A stretch of 64,000 nt of DNA from CAVUNY01 sp963768585 (GCA_963768585.1 CAVYIF010000014.1:84912-148911); one strand, 5' to 3'; numbered from the stretch's first letter, positions 27,953 through 37,277 are shown. Numbers and translations: made by a program. The notes: generated from the sequence alone by a model not told the origin.

Positions 27953-29103
27953 GCCCCATCTCAAAAGGATTATACAAAGCGATGCACTGGCACGAAGTCA
28001 AATACCAGCCTGAACGAACCCGCACCTATCTCGGCAGTCCCAGCATCCTCCGGCTGGCGGATGGCGCGCTGCTGGCAACCCACGATTATTTTGGACCCGG
28101 CTGCCCCCGCAACCACGAAGCGGAGGAAAGCCTTACCAGCGTTTACCGCTCCGAAGATGACGGCGCGACCTGGGAGAATATTACCCATATCATCAACTGC
28201 TATTGGAGTTCGCTGTTTCTGCACAAGGGCAGCGCCTACATCCTTGGCACCTCGCAGCAGTACGGTTCGATCTTTATCCGGCGCAGTGAGGATGGCGGCT
28301 TCACCTGGACCCACCCGGCAGATGAGCACTGCGGCATCCTGTTTCGCGGCGGACCCTACCATGACCCGCCCAATTATCACTGCGCGCCGGTGCCGGTGCT
28401 CTTTCATCAGGGGCGCGTCTGGCGGGCATTCGAGGATTTGAACCCGGCAGCGTGGGGACGCGGATTTCAAGCCTGTGTGATCTCCGCACCGCTCGATGCC
28501 GATCTGCTGAGCGCGGCCAACTGGACCATGACCAACAAACTGCCGTTTAATCCCAACTGGATTCCGGGTGACTGGGGCAAGCTGGCAAACCCCGGCTGGC
28601 TGGAAGGCAACCTGGTCGTCACGCCCGACGGTGAATTGTGGAATATGCTGCGCTTCAACGCCACCCCCCTGAGCGACAAAGCCGCTGTGGTTAAGATCGG
28701 CAGCGACGGCAATCAGCTCTCGTTCGACCCTGCCGATTTTATCGACTTCCCCGGCGGAAACAGCAAGTTCACCATCCGGCGCGACCCGATCACCGGCCTG
28801 TATCTCTCCCTGGTCAACGAAAATACAGACCCGGGTGCGCCGCACCAGCGCAGCATCCTCGCCCTGTCCGCCTCCGCAGACCTGCGTCACTGGCGGCTGG
28901 TCAAAAGGCTGATGGAGGATGACACCGGACTGTCTGCTGAAGATTCGATCCGTTTGACCGGTTTCCAGTATGTCGACTGGCAGTTCGACGGGGATGACAT
29001 CATCTACCTGGTGCGCACGGCCTACCGCGGCGCGGTGCGCTATCACGACTCGAACCGCATCGTCTACCGCGTCCTGCGAAATTACACGGCGTTAATTTCA
29101 TGA
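27949..29103 (+). CDS. BNR/Asp-box (sialidase-like) beta-propeller protein
   Basis: The 384-residue protein contains Asp-box motifs SEDDGATWENI (about 70) and SEDGGFTWTHP (about 117), typical of six-bladed sialidase propellers, plus YLGSPSILRLADGALLATHD at the start. There is no signal peptide. A catalytic arginine triad cannot be confirmed by eye, so exo-sialidase activity is not certain; it may be another glycosidase. It overlaps the methyltransferase stop by 4 bp. Confidence 0.72.
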   Translation: MSPISKGLYKAMHWHEVKYQPERTRTYLGSPSILRLADGALLATHDYFGPGCPRNHEAEESLTSVYRSEDDGATWENITHIINCYWSSLFLHKGSAYILGTSQQYGSIFIRRSEDGGFTWTHPADEHCGILFRGGPYHDPPNYHCAPVPVLFHQGRVWRAFEDLNPAAWGRGFQACVISAPLDADLLSAANWTMTNKLPFNPNWIPGDWGKLANPGWLEGNLVVTPDGELWNMLRFNATPLSDKAAVVKIGSDGNQLSFDPADFIDFPGGNSKFTIRRDPITGLYLSLVNENTDPGAPHQRSILALSASADLRHWRLVKRLMEDDTGLSAEDSIRLTGFQYVDWQFDGDDIIYLVRTAYRGAVRYHDSNRIVYRVLRNYTALIS

Positions 29104-29189
29104 GCCCGAGCATCCTGCCTGCGGGCGGTTGCCTGAAAATAAAGCATTGAGCGCCTGTCATCAAGTTGCGAGATGAGGAGAAAGCCCCC

Positions 29190-30326
29190 ATGTTCTTGAG
29201 CGTGGAGCAAATTCACACCAGCATCCGCTGGCTTTTAGAAAATGCGTCCCCACCGGTCAAATACCTGACCCGCCGGCATATCCTGAAAATGGATCCACAA
29301 TCCAGGCCCATGCAGGATCTCTGGAAAAGCGTTGCAAATGGCAGCGCCGCGCAGGAGATCTTCTCCAGGCAAAACGAGGATGGGTCCTGGTTCAGCGGGG
29401 GTCCCTGGGGGCCAAGGGGATACCGCCGCCAGACCGGCAGCGGATATACCCTGTCGCGGCCCAAGTTTGTAACCACTGCCTGGATCCTGCCCTTCCTGGG
29501 AGAGATGGGCTTTACCACCGCCGATGATCGCGTAAGAAAAAGCTGCCAGCTCATGCTGCAAGAGATGGGAACCCACCAGCCTGCTTCAGATACAGACCCG
29601 CAGGGCATGAACTGCTGCGGTTTATCATCCATTCCGCTGCGGGCCCTGGCCAGTGTGGGCATGGCAGCGGACGAAAGCCTTCAAGGCGAATGGGATTGGC
29701 TCACCCTGTGCCAGCGAACGGATGGGGGCTGGCTAAACCCCAACCATCTCGCCGATTCCCCCACGCCCTCGAAAACCAAAGGCAGGTGGCCCTGGAACCG
29801 AAGCTGCGCCTGGGGCTCCTTCTTTGCCGTCCAGGCCCTGTTTTATGCCGACCCTTCGAAAGACAACCAGGCCCTGTCTGCTGCGCTCGAATTTATGCGC
29901 TGGCACCTTTCACAAAAAGACCTGAAACATATTCAGACCTGGGTTTACCACGGGCATAACACGGTCAAAGAATTACTCATGTTCAGTGAAGCCGGTTTTG
30001 ATATGAGCGCTCAGCCCATCCAGGCCCTGTTGGACTGGCTGAAGGGGTATTACCGGGCGGATGAGGGCGTGTTCCGCACCCAGGAAAAGCCCATCCCGGG
30101 CTATGTCCGGCAGCTATCCGCGATTGTGGCGGACTTCAAGGATGCCTACGGCCCTGACTACTGGGACACGATTGCCATGACCAGTCCGCCGGTATTGCGC
30201 TACCACCTCTACCATTTGGTGGAAGATGATTGGCTCACCTATCATTTGACCCGAATCGCGCTCAACCTGAGCCCTGAAGCGAACGCCAGCTGCATCGAGC
30301 CCATCAAACTGGAGGATCTAAGGTGA
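29190..30326 (+). CDS. Prenyltransferase/squalene-oxidase-repeat (alpha-toroid) protein
   Basis: The 378-residue protein shows QW-type repeats of the terpene-cyclase-like toroid fold: SRQNEDGSWFSGG (near 60) and CQRTDGGWLNPN (near 180), with helix pairs between. It lacks the cyclase DxDD motif, so I do not call it a terpene synthase. Such folds also occur in uncharacterised bacterial proteins and protease-inhibitor modules. GAGGAG nine bases upstream supports ATG 29190 over TTG 29166. Confidence 0.65.
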   Translation: MFLSVEQIHTSIRWLLENASPPVKYLTRRHILKMDPQSRPMQDLWKSVANGSAAQEIFSRQNEDGSWFSGGPWGPRGYRRQTGSGYTLSRPKFVTTAWILPFLGEMGFTTADDRVRKSCQLMLQEMGTHQPASDTDPQGMNCCGLSSIPLRALASVGMAADESLQGEWDWLTLCQRTDGGWLNPNHLADSPTPSKTKGRWPWNRSCAWGSFFAVQALFYADPSKDNQALSAALEFMRWHLSQKDLKHIQTWVYHGHNTVKELLMFSEAGFDMSAQPIQALLDWLKGYYRADEGVFRTQEKPIPGYVRQLSAIVADFKDAYGPDYWDTIAMTSPPVLRYHLYHLVEDDWLTYHLTRIALNLSPEANASCIEPIKLEDLR

Positions 30327-30333
30327 TGAATCG

Positions 30334-30960
30334 ATGTTTTTCTTAGTCAGCGGCTCGGCCGCATCCGGCAAAACCACCGTGGCGCGCAACATTGCCGCCC
30401 GGGTAGAAAACCTGGAAAGCCATGATCTGGACGAAAAAATAGCGGTTGACGAGTACACTCGCTGCCAGCAGTTAGAAGAGTGGGTGCAGCTGGCATTGAC
30501 ATGCCAGGCGCAGGGCAAAGATTTTTTGCTCACCAGCCATTCTCCCCTTGGGGAGCTGCTGGCCTGCCCTTCTGCCCCCATGCTGAATGGAATTGCAGCC
30601 TGCCTGCTGGACTGCAGTGATCCGGTCAGGATTACGCGCATGCGCCAGCGCGGCATTGATCCCCGCTGGCCCCCATCCCAGGCTGTGATCGGTTGGGCGG
30701 CATGGCACCGCATGCACGCCTGGGATCCTCAATGGGAACAGCAGGTCATCACCGGAAACGGGCCGCCGGAGCATGCTTATGAGCGTTGGAAGCATTGGGA
30801 GCAGTCGGATGAACGCTGGAGAGTCCAGGTGATCGACACCACCCATGCCAACATCGATCAGGTGCTGGAGCGGGTTGCCGCCTGGGTAAAGGCCCAACGA
30901 GAAAGCATTTCCCTGCTCACCCCTGAATCCGGATGGTGGGAAAAAGATGGATCGATTTGA
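30334..30960 (+). CDS. P-loop nucleotide kinase-like protein
   Basis: The 208-residue protein starts MFFLVSGSAASGKTTVARN, a clear Walker A, followed by a helix, ESHDLDE, and LLTSHSPLGELL as in small-molecule kinases. A LID-like RITRMRQRGIDPRW segment follows. The substrate is unknown. It begins 8 bp after the preceding gene and is immediately followed by the next, so all three are probably one transcript. Confidence 0.72.
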   Translation: MFFLVSGSAASGKTTVARNIAARVENLESHDLDEKIAVDEYTRCQQLEEWVQLALTCQAQGKDFLLTSHSPLGELLACPSAPMLNGIAACLLDCSDPVRITRMRQRGIDPRWPPSQAVIGWAAWHRMHAWDPQWEQQVITGNGPPEHAYERWKHWEQSDERWRVQVIDTTHANIDQVLERVAAWVKAQRESISLLTPESGWWEKDGSI

Positions 30961-31452
30961 ATGGGGTTGGCAGCATTGAACCACATTGAGAGCATTGCCC
31001 AAGAAATCAGGCGCCTGGGTTTTGACACGCGCTCCGCGCAAAAGGCTGCCAGCGAAGGGGAGATCGAAGCCTGGGTCCACCGCTATCTCACGGCGGGCAA
31101 ATGGGCCAACCCGGCATTTTCACAGGGCTTGAAGCGAGAGCAGCGCTGGTGGAATGGACCGCTCGAAGTCGGTGTCGCCGCCCTGACGCGCTGCGTGGGG
31201 ACGGAGCCCGGCATGGAATACCGGGTGACCCAGGAGTACTGGTCCGAACGCACCCGCAAAATGGCAGAAAGCATGACCGACGCGCTGAGCATTCCACCGC
31301 TGATCGTCGAGTACCGCGGCGGCGAGCTGAGCGTGCGCGACGGCAACACCCGGCTGGGGGCGATGGAACGGCTGGGCTGGCAAAAATGCTGGGCGATCAT
31401 CTGGTACAGCAGCGCAGAGGATTACCGCCAGCATAGTTCAGCGCTTCGTTAG
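30961..31452 (+). CDS. Hypothetical protein with ParB-nuclease-like motif
   Basis: The 163-residue protein starts directly after the kinase-like gene stop. The C-terminal half has PPLIVEYRGGELSVRDGNTRLGAMERLG, which resembles the R-DGNHR-A block of ParB/sulfiredoxin-fold domains. The rest is unassigned. Function unknown; linkage with the kinase-like gene suggests a shared role. Confidence 0.6.
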   Translation: MGLAALNHIESIAQEIRRLGFDTRSAQKAASEGEIEAWVHRYLTAGKWANPAFSQGLKREQRWWNGPLEVGVAALTRCVGTEPGMEYRVTQEYWSERTRKMAESMTDALSIPPLIVEYRGGELSVRDGNTRLGAMERLGWQKCWAIIWYSSAEDYRQHSSALR

Positions 31453-31495
31453 CATTTCAGCCGGTCAGCAATCAGCACCCACGAAAACTCTGTTG

Positions 31496-33073
31496 CTACG
31501 CCAACCTTCCGAGCACCTTCATCGCGGCATTGTGCCCGGGGATGCCGCTCACCGCGCCGCCCCTTCTGGCGCTGGAGCCGCACACCAGCACGTTTTCGTA
31601 ATTCGTTTCCACCCCCCACGTACCAATTTCTTCCTCGCGTTCGGCAAAAGGCCAGGTCAGGTTGCCGTGGAAAATGTTGCCTTTGGGCAGCCCCAGGGCC
31701 TTTTCCAGATCCAGGGGTGATTTGGCCTCGATGCAGGGGTTCCCGTAGGCGTCCACTGCCAGGCAGTCGGCGATGTCTCCCTCGATAAAATGGTTGATCG
31801 AGCGCAAGAAATTCTGGGTGACCGCTTCTGTTTTGGCAGCATTATCCTCAGTGAACCAGGCGTAGGGCACGTCCAGCCCGAACAGGGTCAGCGTGTGCCA
31901 GCCTTTCGCCTGCAAATCCGCCGATAGGATCGAAGGATCCGTTAGAGAGTGGCAGTACATCTCCCCGGGGAGGTGCTCGCCCAGGATACCGGTCCGGGCA
32001 TTCTGATATGAAGCCCGCATGTGCTCATAGCCCTCAAAGAGATGGAAGGTGCCGGTAAAGGCCTCCCTGGCGGACACCCGGCGATCTTTGAGCACGGGCA
32101 GTTTCTTCAAGATCAGGTTGATTTTAAATACCGATCCTTCCACCTGGTGCTCATCGCAAGCGCCTGGCAGGCAGCGGTTGACCACATCCGACGAGGTATT
32201 AAAAAGCACATTTTTGGCCTCCAGCATGGCTTCCTTGCCGTCCTCGAGGTAGTACACTGCGCTGGTCCGGTTGCCGGTTTCCACGCGGGTAACCTCGGCG
32301 CGGGTTTTTGTGACCACGCCCAGAGCTTGCGCTTTTTTCAGGAGGGTCTCGACCAGCGCGCCCATGCCGCCCAGCGGCACGCGCCACTCGCCCGTGCCCT
32401 GGCCGATCGTGTGGTAAAGGAAGGTGCGGTTCTGCAGCAGCGATGGATCATCCGGATAGGTCGAAATGCCGATCTTGGCATCCGTAAACACCGCCCCGCG
32501 CAGGGTATCATCTCCCAGGTGGTCCTCGATCAGTGCGGACAGGGGTTGTTCGACCAGGTAATCCCAGATCGCGCTTTCTTGCGGGGTTTGGAATTTTGCC
32601 CGCAGGGAGGCTTTGGAGAGCAGGGGGGAGAGCAGCGTGGGCCAGACTTTCTGCGCAAAGATGCCGACTTTCTCTTCCAGTTCGCGGTAGCGGCGGTATT
32701 CGCGATCATCCCCGGTGAGCGCTATAAAAGATTCGCGGGTAGCGGATTCGGAAACATTGCTGATCAAGAGCCCGCTATGGTTCCCGTCTTTTTCCAGCGG
32801 GGTATAGGATGCGACCGCCCGGCGGCGCGTTTCAAAATGGAGATCCAGGTCGGAGAGGATTTGGGGGGGCAGCAGGCTGACCAGATAAGAATACACTGAG
32901 ACTCGCGCATCGACTCCAGGAAATGTTTGCTGAGAGCGTGTGGCCCCGCCGATCGTTTCGTTCTTCTCCAGAACGAGCGCGCGCAGGCCGGCCTGGGCCA
33001 GGTAGCAGGCCGCCACCAGGCCGTTATGCCCCCCGCCCACAATGATCGCATCGAATTTCGTCACATTTTCCAT
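31496..33073 (-). CDS. NAD(P)/FAD-dependent oxidoreductase, phytoene-desaturase-like
   Basis: The 525-residue protein begins with a dinucleotide-binding motif IIVGGGHNGLVAACYLA, then ALVLEKNETIGGATRS (FAD-binding, about 30-45). It ends with the conserved EEEIGTWGVETNYENVLVCGSSARRGGAVSGIPGHNAA, as in the CrtI/PYROXD2-type family. These enzymes desaturate or isomerise carotenoids, or act on other polyenes; no carotenoid genes are adjacent. Start at 33073 is favoured by AGGTG upstream; an ATG at 33127 would add an untypical 18-residue leader. Confidence 0.82.
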   Translation of the reverse strand: MENVTKFDAIIVGGGHNGLVAACYLAQAGLRALVLEKNETIGGATRSQQTFPGVDARVSVYSYLVSLLPPQILSDLDLHFETRRRAVASYTPLEKDGNHSGLLISNVSESATRESFIALTGDDREYRRYRELEEKVGIFAQKVWPTLLSPLLSKASLRAKFQTPQESAIWDYLVEQPLSALIEDHLGDDTLRGAVFTDAKIGISTYPDDPSLLQNRTFLYHTIGQGTGEWRVPLGGMGALVETLLKKAQALGVVTKTRAEVTRVETGNRTSAVYYLEDGKEAMLEAKNVLFNTSSDVVNRCLPGACDEHQVEGSVFKINLILKKLPVLKDRRVSAREAFTGTFHLFEGYEHMRASYQNARTGILGEHLPGEMYCHSLTDPSILSADLQAKGWHTLTLFGLDVPYAWFTEDNAAKTEAVTQNFLRSINHFIEGDIADCLAVDAYGNPCIEAKSPLDLEKALGLPKGNIFHGNLTWPFAEREEEIGTWGVETNYENVLVCGSSARRGGAVSGIPGHNAAMKVLGRLA

Positions 33074-33236
33074 TTGGCCACACCTGTAAGGTATTCCACC
33101 TCGGACAACACGCAGAAAAAACAACACCGGTGATCAGCAGCTCTCCTGGCCCGGGGCCAACCCGGCCAGATGTGCGCAAAAAATATACTCCAAAACTCAA
33201 ATGCGGTTTTCCGCGCCGCCTGAACCCGGTTTGCGC

Positions 33237-34578
33237 TTAACGCCTCGCCAGAGGGATGAAGACGTGGAAGGGCGGATATTCGTAGGCGCCCACATCCGCC
33301 ACCACGCTGCCGTTGCGGTCGCCGTCCATGGCCGGCATGCCGCGCGCATCCGCACCAAGTGCATACGGTCCGGCATGGTCGATGGCCGGGCTGCCGGCGG
33401 GCAGGGCGTGGGTCTGGACATAGCCTCCATTGTTGGCCAACGGCAGCAGGCCGGGGTTCGTATCCACTTGGTCGCTGGGTTGGGTGAAATCACAGGAATG
33501 GTCGCTGGAAAGGTTGTGGCCGCCGGATAAGGTAAAATCGGCTGCGCCAGTGATCACACAAAGCGAATTTACGGCAGCCGGGTTGGCAATGATCGTACTG
33601 GTGATCAAACTGTGGGGAAAGCCGGATTCTGGTAAAGTCTGAGTTTCACGGAGGTCAAGTTCGACGTCGCCCGGAGCGCTGTTCTGGGCCAGGGTACAGT
33701 GATCCATTTCCACCTGGAGGTACGAAATCAGCCCGCCGCCGGTATTCCCGCTGATGGTCACATTTTTAAAATAGTGATGCTGGCCCCTGTTTGCGGCGAC
33801 ACCGTCCGAATTAATATACATCCCCCCACCGGCGGCTGCAGCCGAATTTCCATACAGGGTGGTGTTTTCCAGCGTGGTGGTCGCGCCGTACGGCACCCAG
33901 ATCCCGCCGCCGAAGCGCAGCGCGCTGTTGGCGTAGATTTCCGTGTTTTGAACCGTCAGCGATCCAGTAGAGGAGATCCCGCCGCCGTCATTGGCCGTAT
34001 TATCGTGCACCGATGAACTGCGGATGGTGAGTTGGTGCTGGTTGTCGATCGCTCCTCCCCGATACAGATAACCGGGCGTGCCAGGGGTCGTCACGTTGAT
34101 AATATTATGATGCAGGACGACGTCGTCCAGGGTCAGGATGCCGTTGTTGCGGATGCCCGCTCCACTGTCATCGGTCAGTTCCCCGTTGCGGATGGTGATC
34201 TTTTCCAGGAAGACCTGCACCGTGTCGGGTGTTAATATCGATCACGCGCCCATTCGAATTACCGGAGAGGACCGAGCAGCAGGGTTTGGCCGGATTATGC
34301 ACGATGCGAATGTCTTTATCAATCGTCAAATGTTCAACATACAGGCCCGCATCCAGCAGGAGCGTGTCTCCTGCCGCAGACTGGCCGAGGGCATAGGTGA
34401 TCGTCCGGCAGGGCGCAGCCGCGCTGGCGCAGTTCGTGGTGTTGCTGCCGGTCGGTGAAACGTAGCGGTTGATCCCGGCGGCGGCGGAGGTCGGGGCAGC
34501 CGGTGCCAGCAGCACAGCAGCCAGCAGGACCAGCGCGGCTGCCAGGCGTGAGAGCGAGACGATGCGTGGGTTTTTCAT
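33237..34578 (-). pseudogene. Secreted right-handed beta-helix protein, frameshifted
   Basis: The gene opens at 34578 after GGAGG with a signal peptide (MKNPRIVSLSRLAAALVLLA, ending near TSAAA), then the YVSPTGSNTTNCASAAAPCRTI start typical of polymorphic outer-surface beta-helix proteins. At about 34225-34235 the frame shifts by one base within AACACCCGACACGG; the continuation reads VQVFLEKITIRNGELTDD and runs through many GGG/N-rich beta-helix turns (GGGIW, GGGMYIN) to a C-terminal SPAIDHAG and GAYEYPP. The two halves are clearly one protein. The break may be natural or an assembly error. Confidence 0.75.
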
Positions 34579-34940
34579 GATTCCTCCTGAGCAAAACGCT
34601 GAGATATGACAAAATCGCGTGAATTCCTTCCGCGATTGACCTGGCTTCATTACCAGTAATAGCATAAACAGCGCCAGCGTAAAGATTTATGCCTATAATA
34701 ATGGCTAAACGACCGTAAAAATACGATCCATATCATTATATACCCGGCTGCTCAGCTAAAGATTGGATTTGATTAAATATACAATTAAAGGGCTGCCCCT
34801 AACTTGCAGGGCAGCCCTTGATGGGTTGTGGTTTGAGAGAACCGGATCCCATGCTCCCGGACGGAGGGTGAGAGCAGTAAATGAGGATCGAAGTGAAGCT
34901 TTCCCTCATAATCGATGTAGGCGAGTCATCTTGGAGACAT
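34579..34940. other. Intergenic region with terminator, otherwise empty
   Basis: This 362-bp, AT-rich stretch separates two minus-strand secreted-protein genes. Apart from the hairpin at 34788-34819 and an upstream AT-rich zone that could hold the promoter of the beta-helix gene, I see no gene in it. Confidence 0.5.
34788..34819 (-). terminator. Rho-independent terminator
   Basis: AAGGGCTGCCC (34788-34798) and GGGCAGCCCTT (34809-34819) form an 11-bp stem with a 10-nt loop. Read on the minus strand it is followed by TTAATTGTATATT, so it terminates the gene at 35405-34941. Confidence 0.7.
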
Positions 34941-35405
34941 TCAGGGTTGATGTAATGTCATTGCTACGTTTGAGGCAATGACAGGCATTCCGGCGGCCGG
35001 ATCGGATGTCGTGCCCATTTCGTGAAGCTTGTACCCAACCAGATACGCCCAATCTCCGTCGGCGCTCGTTACCCAACCGTTAACCCGAACCTTGAAGGTT
35101 GAAAAGTTCCAAACACCCGCGTCTATTCCTTTAATAACTCCTTTGCCCGTATCAATGGTAAATTCCTCAAAGAAGTGTTCCGTTTTACCCCGGAAAATGG
35201 GCGCAGGATTTTCACAGATCGTAATGTCCCCTGCGATGGGGCAATCGCGAACTGTTCCTTTCCAACATGGGTCAACGCCTGGATCGTATGCAATATCTAA
35301 AACGCATGCCATAGGTTTATCGGGCTGTGCTGAAACTGCTGTAATCGACAAGAATAAAAGTGTTAACATCAGCACCATGATCAGTATTAACGATCTTTTC
35401 TTCAT
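34941..35405 (-). CDS. Secreted hypothetical protein
   Basis: The 154-residue protein begins with a signal peptide (MKKRSLILIMVLMLTLLFLS, cleavage near VSAQ). The mature part has several cysteines (ACVLDIAY, PCWKG, DCPIAGDITICENP) and a beta-rich second half. I recognise no family with certainty; the layout is compatible with a small beta-barrel such as the allene-oxide-cyclase-like fold. Its base composition is more AT-rich than the flanks. Confidence 0.65.
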   Translation of the reverse strand: MKKRSLILIMVLMLTLLFLSITAVSAQPDKPMACVLDIAYDPGVDPCWKGTVRDCPIAGDITICENPAPIFRGKTEHFFEEFTIDTGKGVIKGIDAGVWNFSTFKVRVNGWVTSADGDWAYLVGYKLHEMGTTSDPAAGMPVIASNVAMTLHQP

Positions 35406-35429
35406 TTTTCCATCTCCCTTTCTGAATTA

Positions 35430-35607
35430 TTAACCGTTCGGGGTGATACAAAAGGCGGCTGCCTTCCACACCCCATCGACTTTATGGTAAACGCCAAGGT
35501 ATTTGCCCTCTTCTTTTACGGGCCCGTCCGGGCCTTTGAGCGTATTGACATAGCCCCCGGAATCCCACGCCATCTCACCCAATTCGCTGACGAAGATTTG
35601 CTGAGGG
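35430..35607 (-). pseudogene. Truncated duplicate of the SnoaL-like gene
   Basis: The reading frame AWDSGGYVNTLKGPDGPVKE followed by EGKYLGVYHKVDGVWKAAAF matches the C-terminal half of the gene at 36755-36363 almost exactly. At DNA level 35431-35607 and 36367-36543 align with a constant offset of 936 bp and no gaps. The N-terminal half of the domain is missing and upstream sequence is unrelated, so this is a gene remnant. Confidence 0.7.
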
Positions 35608-35681
35608 TAAAATTGGAGCCAGATGATAAATGCTCCTGTACCCCAAATTAGGTCCCTTAGCGCCATTCCGTCCAGTTGTAT

Positions 35682-36197
35682 CTAGGGATCAAAGTGCATC
35701 TTGCCCGAATAACTATCAAAAGCATCGCCCATGTTGTAGGACACTTCGAGCAGACCATGCAGGTTCGCCAGTTCCCCCGTTCCTGAGAGGACAATTATTT
35801 TGGCAGTGAGTGCCGGTTCACCGGGCTCGGCCGGCCAGCCCCTTCCAACAAAAATGAGGTCGAAGGTGCCTTCTTTGCCATCCACGGTGCCAACAAATGT
35901 GCCCCGGGCCTTTAGATTTTCATCATATTGAAACGGCCCCGCCGGACATGGACCATGGGATACAATATTCCAGTGTAATGTGGCGACACCATCCAGATCT
36001 CCGTCGAAGAAATGATAGCCGAGATCCAAACTAATGAAGCAGTTATGGCCAGCTTGTCGGACCTCCGGTATCGGCGGTTGACTGGCATATTCCATTTTTC
36101 CACTCACCGCATTGGATTGGGTAGCTGATGCCGGCAACGCAAGGGTTAAGAGAGCAACCAGTGCTAACACTACCCCAAACAGGTTTCGCTTTTTCAT
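35682..36197 (-). CDS. Secreted protein, possible DUF3224-like beta-barrel
   Basis: The 171-residue protein has a signal peptide (MKKRNLFGVVLALVALLTLA, ending near ASATQ). The mature part has GDLDGVATLHW, GTFVGTVDGKEGTFDLIFVGRG and LSGTGELANLHGLLEV, the spaced pattern of DUF3224/AOC-like secreted barrels where the last block forms the closing strands. Function unknown. ATG 36197 has GGAGG six bases upstream; the adjacent ATG at 36200 is less well placed. Confidence 0.65.
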   Translation of the reverse strand: MKKRNLFGVVLALVALLTLALPASATQSNAVSGKMEYASQPPIPEVRQAGHNCFISLDLGYHFFDGDLDGVATLHWNIVSHGPCPAGPFQYDENLKARGTFVGTVDGKEGTFDLIFVGRGWPAEPGEPALTAKIIVLSGTGELANLHGLLEVSYNMGDAFDSYSGKMHFDP

Positions 36198-36362
36198 CAT
36201 ATTCCTCCACAATTTTCTTAAAGTAAATGAAAGAAACAAATAGATTGACTGCATCCCAACCCGGATCGTTGATTTCTTTGCTAAAGTTAACTGGCGCCAC
36301 TATTGGCAGTCAACTCCTTGTTGCACCAATAGCGCGAGCGGCTAATGAGAAGAGATCAGAAT

Positions 36363-36755
36363 TTATTTACCATTCGGGGTGATGCAAAAGGTGGCTGCCT
36401 TCCACACCCCATCGACTTTATGGTAAACGCCAAGGTATTTGCCCTCTTCTTTTACGGGCCCGTCCGGGCCTTTGAGCGTGTTGACATAGCCCCCGGAATC
36501 CCACGCCATCTCACCCGATTCGCTGACGAAGATTTGCTGGGGGGCGAAGACCGTGGAAACAAACGTCTCAAAGAATCCCCCATAGAGCTGCCTCATTGCA
36601 TCTCTCCCCTGGACCGGAGGAAGACCACATAAATGCAGCAGAGGCTCATCAATCATCTCCGCCAGCATGGCTTCTACGTCGTGCCGGTTCTCGGCAGCCA
36701 TCGTACGCTTCAACATTTTCTCGATTTCTTGTTTATCAGCTTGAATATTGACCAT
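36363..36755 (-). CDS. SnoaL/NTF2-like domain protein
   Basis: The 130-residue protein follows the NTF2-like pattern: an N-terminal helix pair (DKQEIEKMLKRTMAAENRHD), VEAMLAEMIDEP, then GRDAMRQLYGGFF and a beta sheet ending MAWDSGGYVNTL and GVYHKVDGVWKAATF. This resembles ketosteroid-isomerase-like/DUF4440 proteins; ligand unknown. GGAGG lies ten bases upstream of 36755. Its 3' half has been duplicated at 35431-35607. Confidence 0.75.
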   Translation of the reverse strand: MVNIQADKQEIEKMLKRTMAAENRHDVEAMLAEMIDEPLLHLCGLPPVQGRDAMRQLYGGFFETFVSTVFAPQQIFVSESGEMAWDSGGYVNTLKGPDGPVKEEGKYLGVYHKVDGVWKAATFCITPNGK

Positions 36756-36913
36756 TTCCGTTTTCCCTCCACTTATGTGCATAACGTCTGTTTATACGCC
36801 TCGAAATACAGATTCAGCTGCCGATAGCATCTCCTTTCCCAGTTCGATGGCCTGCTTGCCAGTTGTCTAATACACACCAAAGGCCGAACAGGAAACGGTT
36901 CGTTCTGGTTTCA

Positions 36914-37111
36914 TCATTCACCCTCTTTCGGTTTCGATCCCAGGCATGTCTGTTGGCGCAGATAATCAAACAGCTCCTCCAGGTTGGCAAAACCTCGACT
37001 TTCGCTGGTATGCGCATTGGTGATATACGCGCGCCAGGTAACGCCCTCCTTATCCTTGACCGGCCATATGCGTACCAGGAATGCCTGGTATTCCTTCGAG
37101 GATTCGCTCAT
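36914..37111 (-). CDS. Small protein (65 aa), uncharacterised
   Basis: The frame encodes YQAFLVRIWPVKDKEGVTWR, then AYITNAHTSESRGFANLEELFDYLRQQT. The pattern of an AFLVRIW strand, a W-R-A strand, and a FANLEELFDYL helix looks like a small conserved domain and not random sequence. No strong ribosome-binding site is seen. The promoter-proximal element at 37133-37150 is shared with the repeat-protein gene at 37997. Function unknown. Confidence 0.55.
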   Translation of the reverse strand: MSESSKEYQAFLVRIWPVKDKEGVTWRAYITNAHTSESRGFANLEELFDYLRQQTCLGSKPKEGE

Positions 37112-37132
37112 GATCGTTATCTACTCTTATAG

Positions 37133-37163
37133 TAGCCACCAAGCGTGTCAAAATCGTGTGATC
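37133..37163 (-). promoter_or_regulatory. TAGCCAC-N4-CGTGTCA element, copy 1
   Basis: On the minus strand TGACACG-N4-GTGGCTA lies 22-39 bp upstream of the 65-aa gene. The same two heptamers with the same 4-bp spacing occur upstream of the repeat-protein gene (38153-38170), and similarity continues into AATC(A/G)TG. A TATAAG box follows it on the minus strand. Candidate operator or promoter element. Confidence 0.45.
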
Positions 37164-37195
37164 AAGCAGGTTATGGACGTTGTATAAATATAGTG

Positions 37196-37230
37196 TTGCT
37201 CCGGCGGGCATAGATATCCCGCCGGAGCAA
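37196..37230 (-). terminator. 13-bp perfect hairpin terminator
   Basis: TTGCTCCGGCGGG (37196-37208) and CCCGCCGGAGCAA (37218-37230) form a perfect stem with a 9-nt loop, 48 bp after the stop of the repeat-protein gene on the minus strand and upstream of the 65-aa gene promoter region. Confidence 0.7.
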
Positions 37231-37277
37231 TTGGAGGATCTTCGGATGGGGCAGACTGAGAGCCGCTCATCTTCAGC

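Noticed and set aside
29190..30326. Squalene-hopene cyclase
   Set aside because: Length is about half of the cyclase and the DxDD catalytic motif is missing; only the toroid repeat pattern is shared.
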